Assembly (NCBI RefSeq): GCF_020382885.2 | Contig: NC_058499.1 | Coordinates: 12,943,872-13,007,871 of the forward strand | Length of the DNA: 64,000 nt | Reading direction: 5' to 3' | Origin: Scatophagus argus | Lineage: Eukaryota; Chordata; Actinopteri; Scatophagidae | Shown: positions 63,948 through 64,000 of the stretch, one piece after another | How the letters are laid out: the number at the start of each line of letters is the position of its first letter | How positions within the stretch are numbered: position 1 is the first letter of the stretch | Program-made: the position numbers and the translations under genes | Notes under the pieces: model-generated | Seen by the model: the letters and a program-made list of their open reading frames with translations, nothing else | Database searches by the model: none | Told to the model about the DNA's origin: nothing

Positions 63948-64000
63948 TGAAGAGTGTATATGAATAGAGGGATAAATGGCAGGTGGGGGTGTGTATGAGT

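Overview
The window is animal nuclear DNA, most likely from a teleost fish. Genes are split into many small exons with mostly short GT-AG introns, the intergenic DNA is rich in (GT)n microsatellites, and several short repeats look like families common in fish genomes. No prokaryotic operons, CRISPR arrays or rRNA/tRNA genes were seen. All exon models below were made by eye from splice sites, reading phase and family resemblance. Orthology is from remembered family features, not from a search.

Layout, left to right. (1) Positions 139-17230, minus strand: vwf (von Willebrand factor), 49 coding exons in one continuous frame (2,702 codons). The 3' end, which should hold the C-terminal cystine knot, lies off the left edge. 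(2) Positions 19610-25172, plus strand: the tetraspanin gene cd9, with two alternative coding first exons. (3) Positions 27186-30496, minus strand: bbs10, a chaperonin-like Bardet-Biedl protein. (4) Positions 32189-37152, plus strand: a synaptotagmin-1 type gene (syt1) with a likely non-coding 5' exon. (5) Positions 38674-63904, plus strand: an otogelin-family gene, best called otogl, with 57 coding exons in one frame (2,608 residues plus stop).

VWF-CD9 are neighbours on human 12p13, while BBS10, SYT1 and OTOGL lie in human 12q21, so the window joins two conserved blocks. As a result two large VWD-domain glycoproteins sit at either end: vwf (plasma/endothelial haemostasis) and otogl (inner-ear acellular matrix). 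Between them are a membrane organiser, a ciliary chaperonin-like factor and a synaptic calcium sensor. There is no sign that the five genes form a functional unit; the arrangement looks like synteny, not a pathway.

The most notable observations are: duplicated alternative first exons in cd9; GC-AG introns in vwf and syt1; a changed ADAMTS13 cleavage bond, missing vicinal cysteines and a lost A3 metal site in vwf; an arabinofuranosidase-B-like domain followed by a single-exon Thr/Pro mucin tract in otogl; splice sites embedded in GT microsatellites; and inverted copies of a short transposon that flank one otogl exon.
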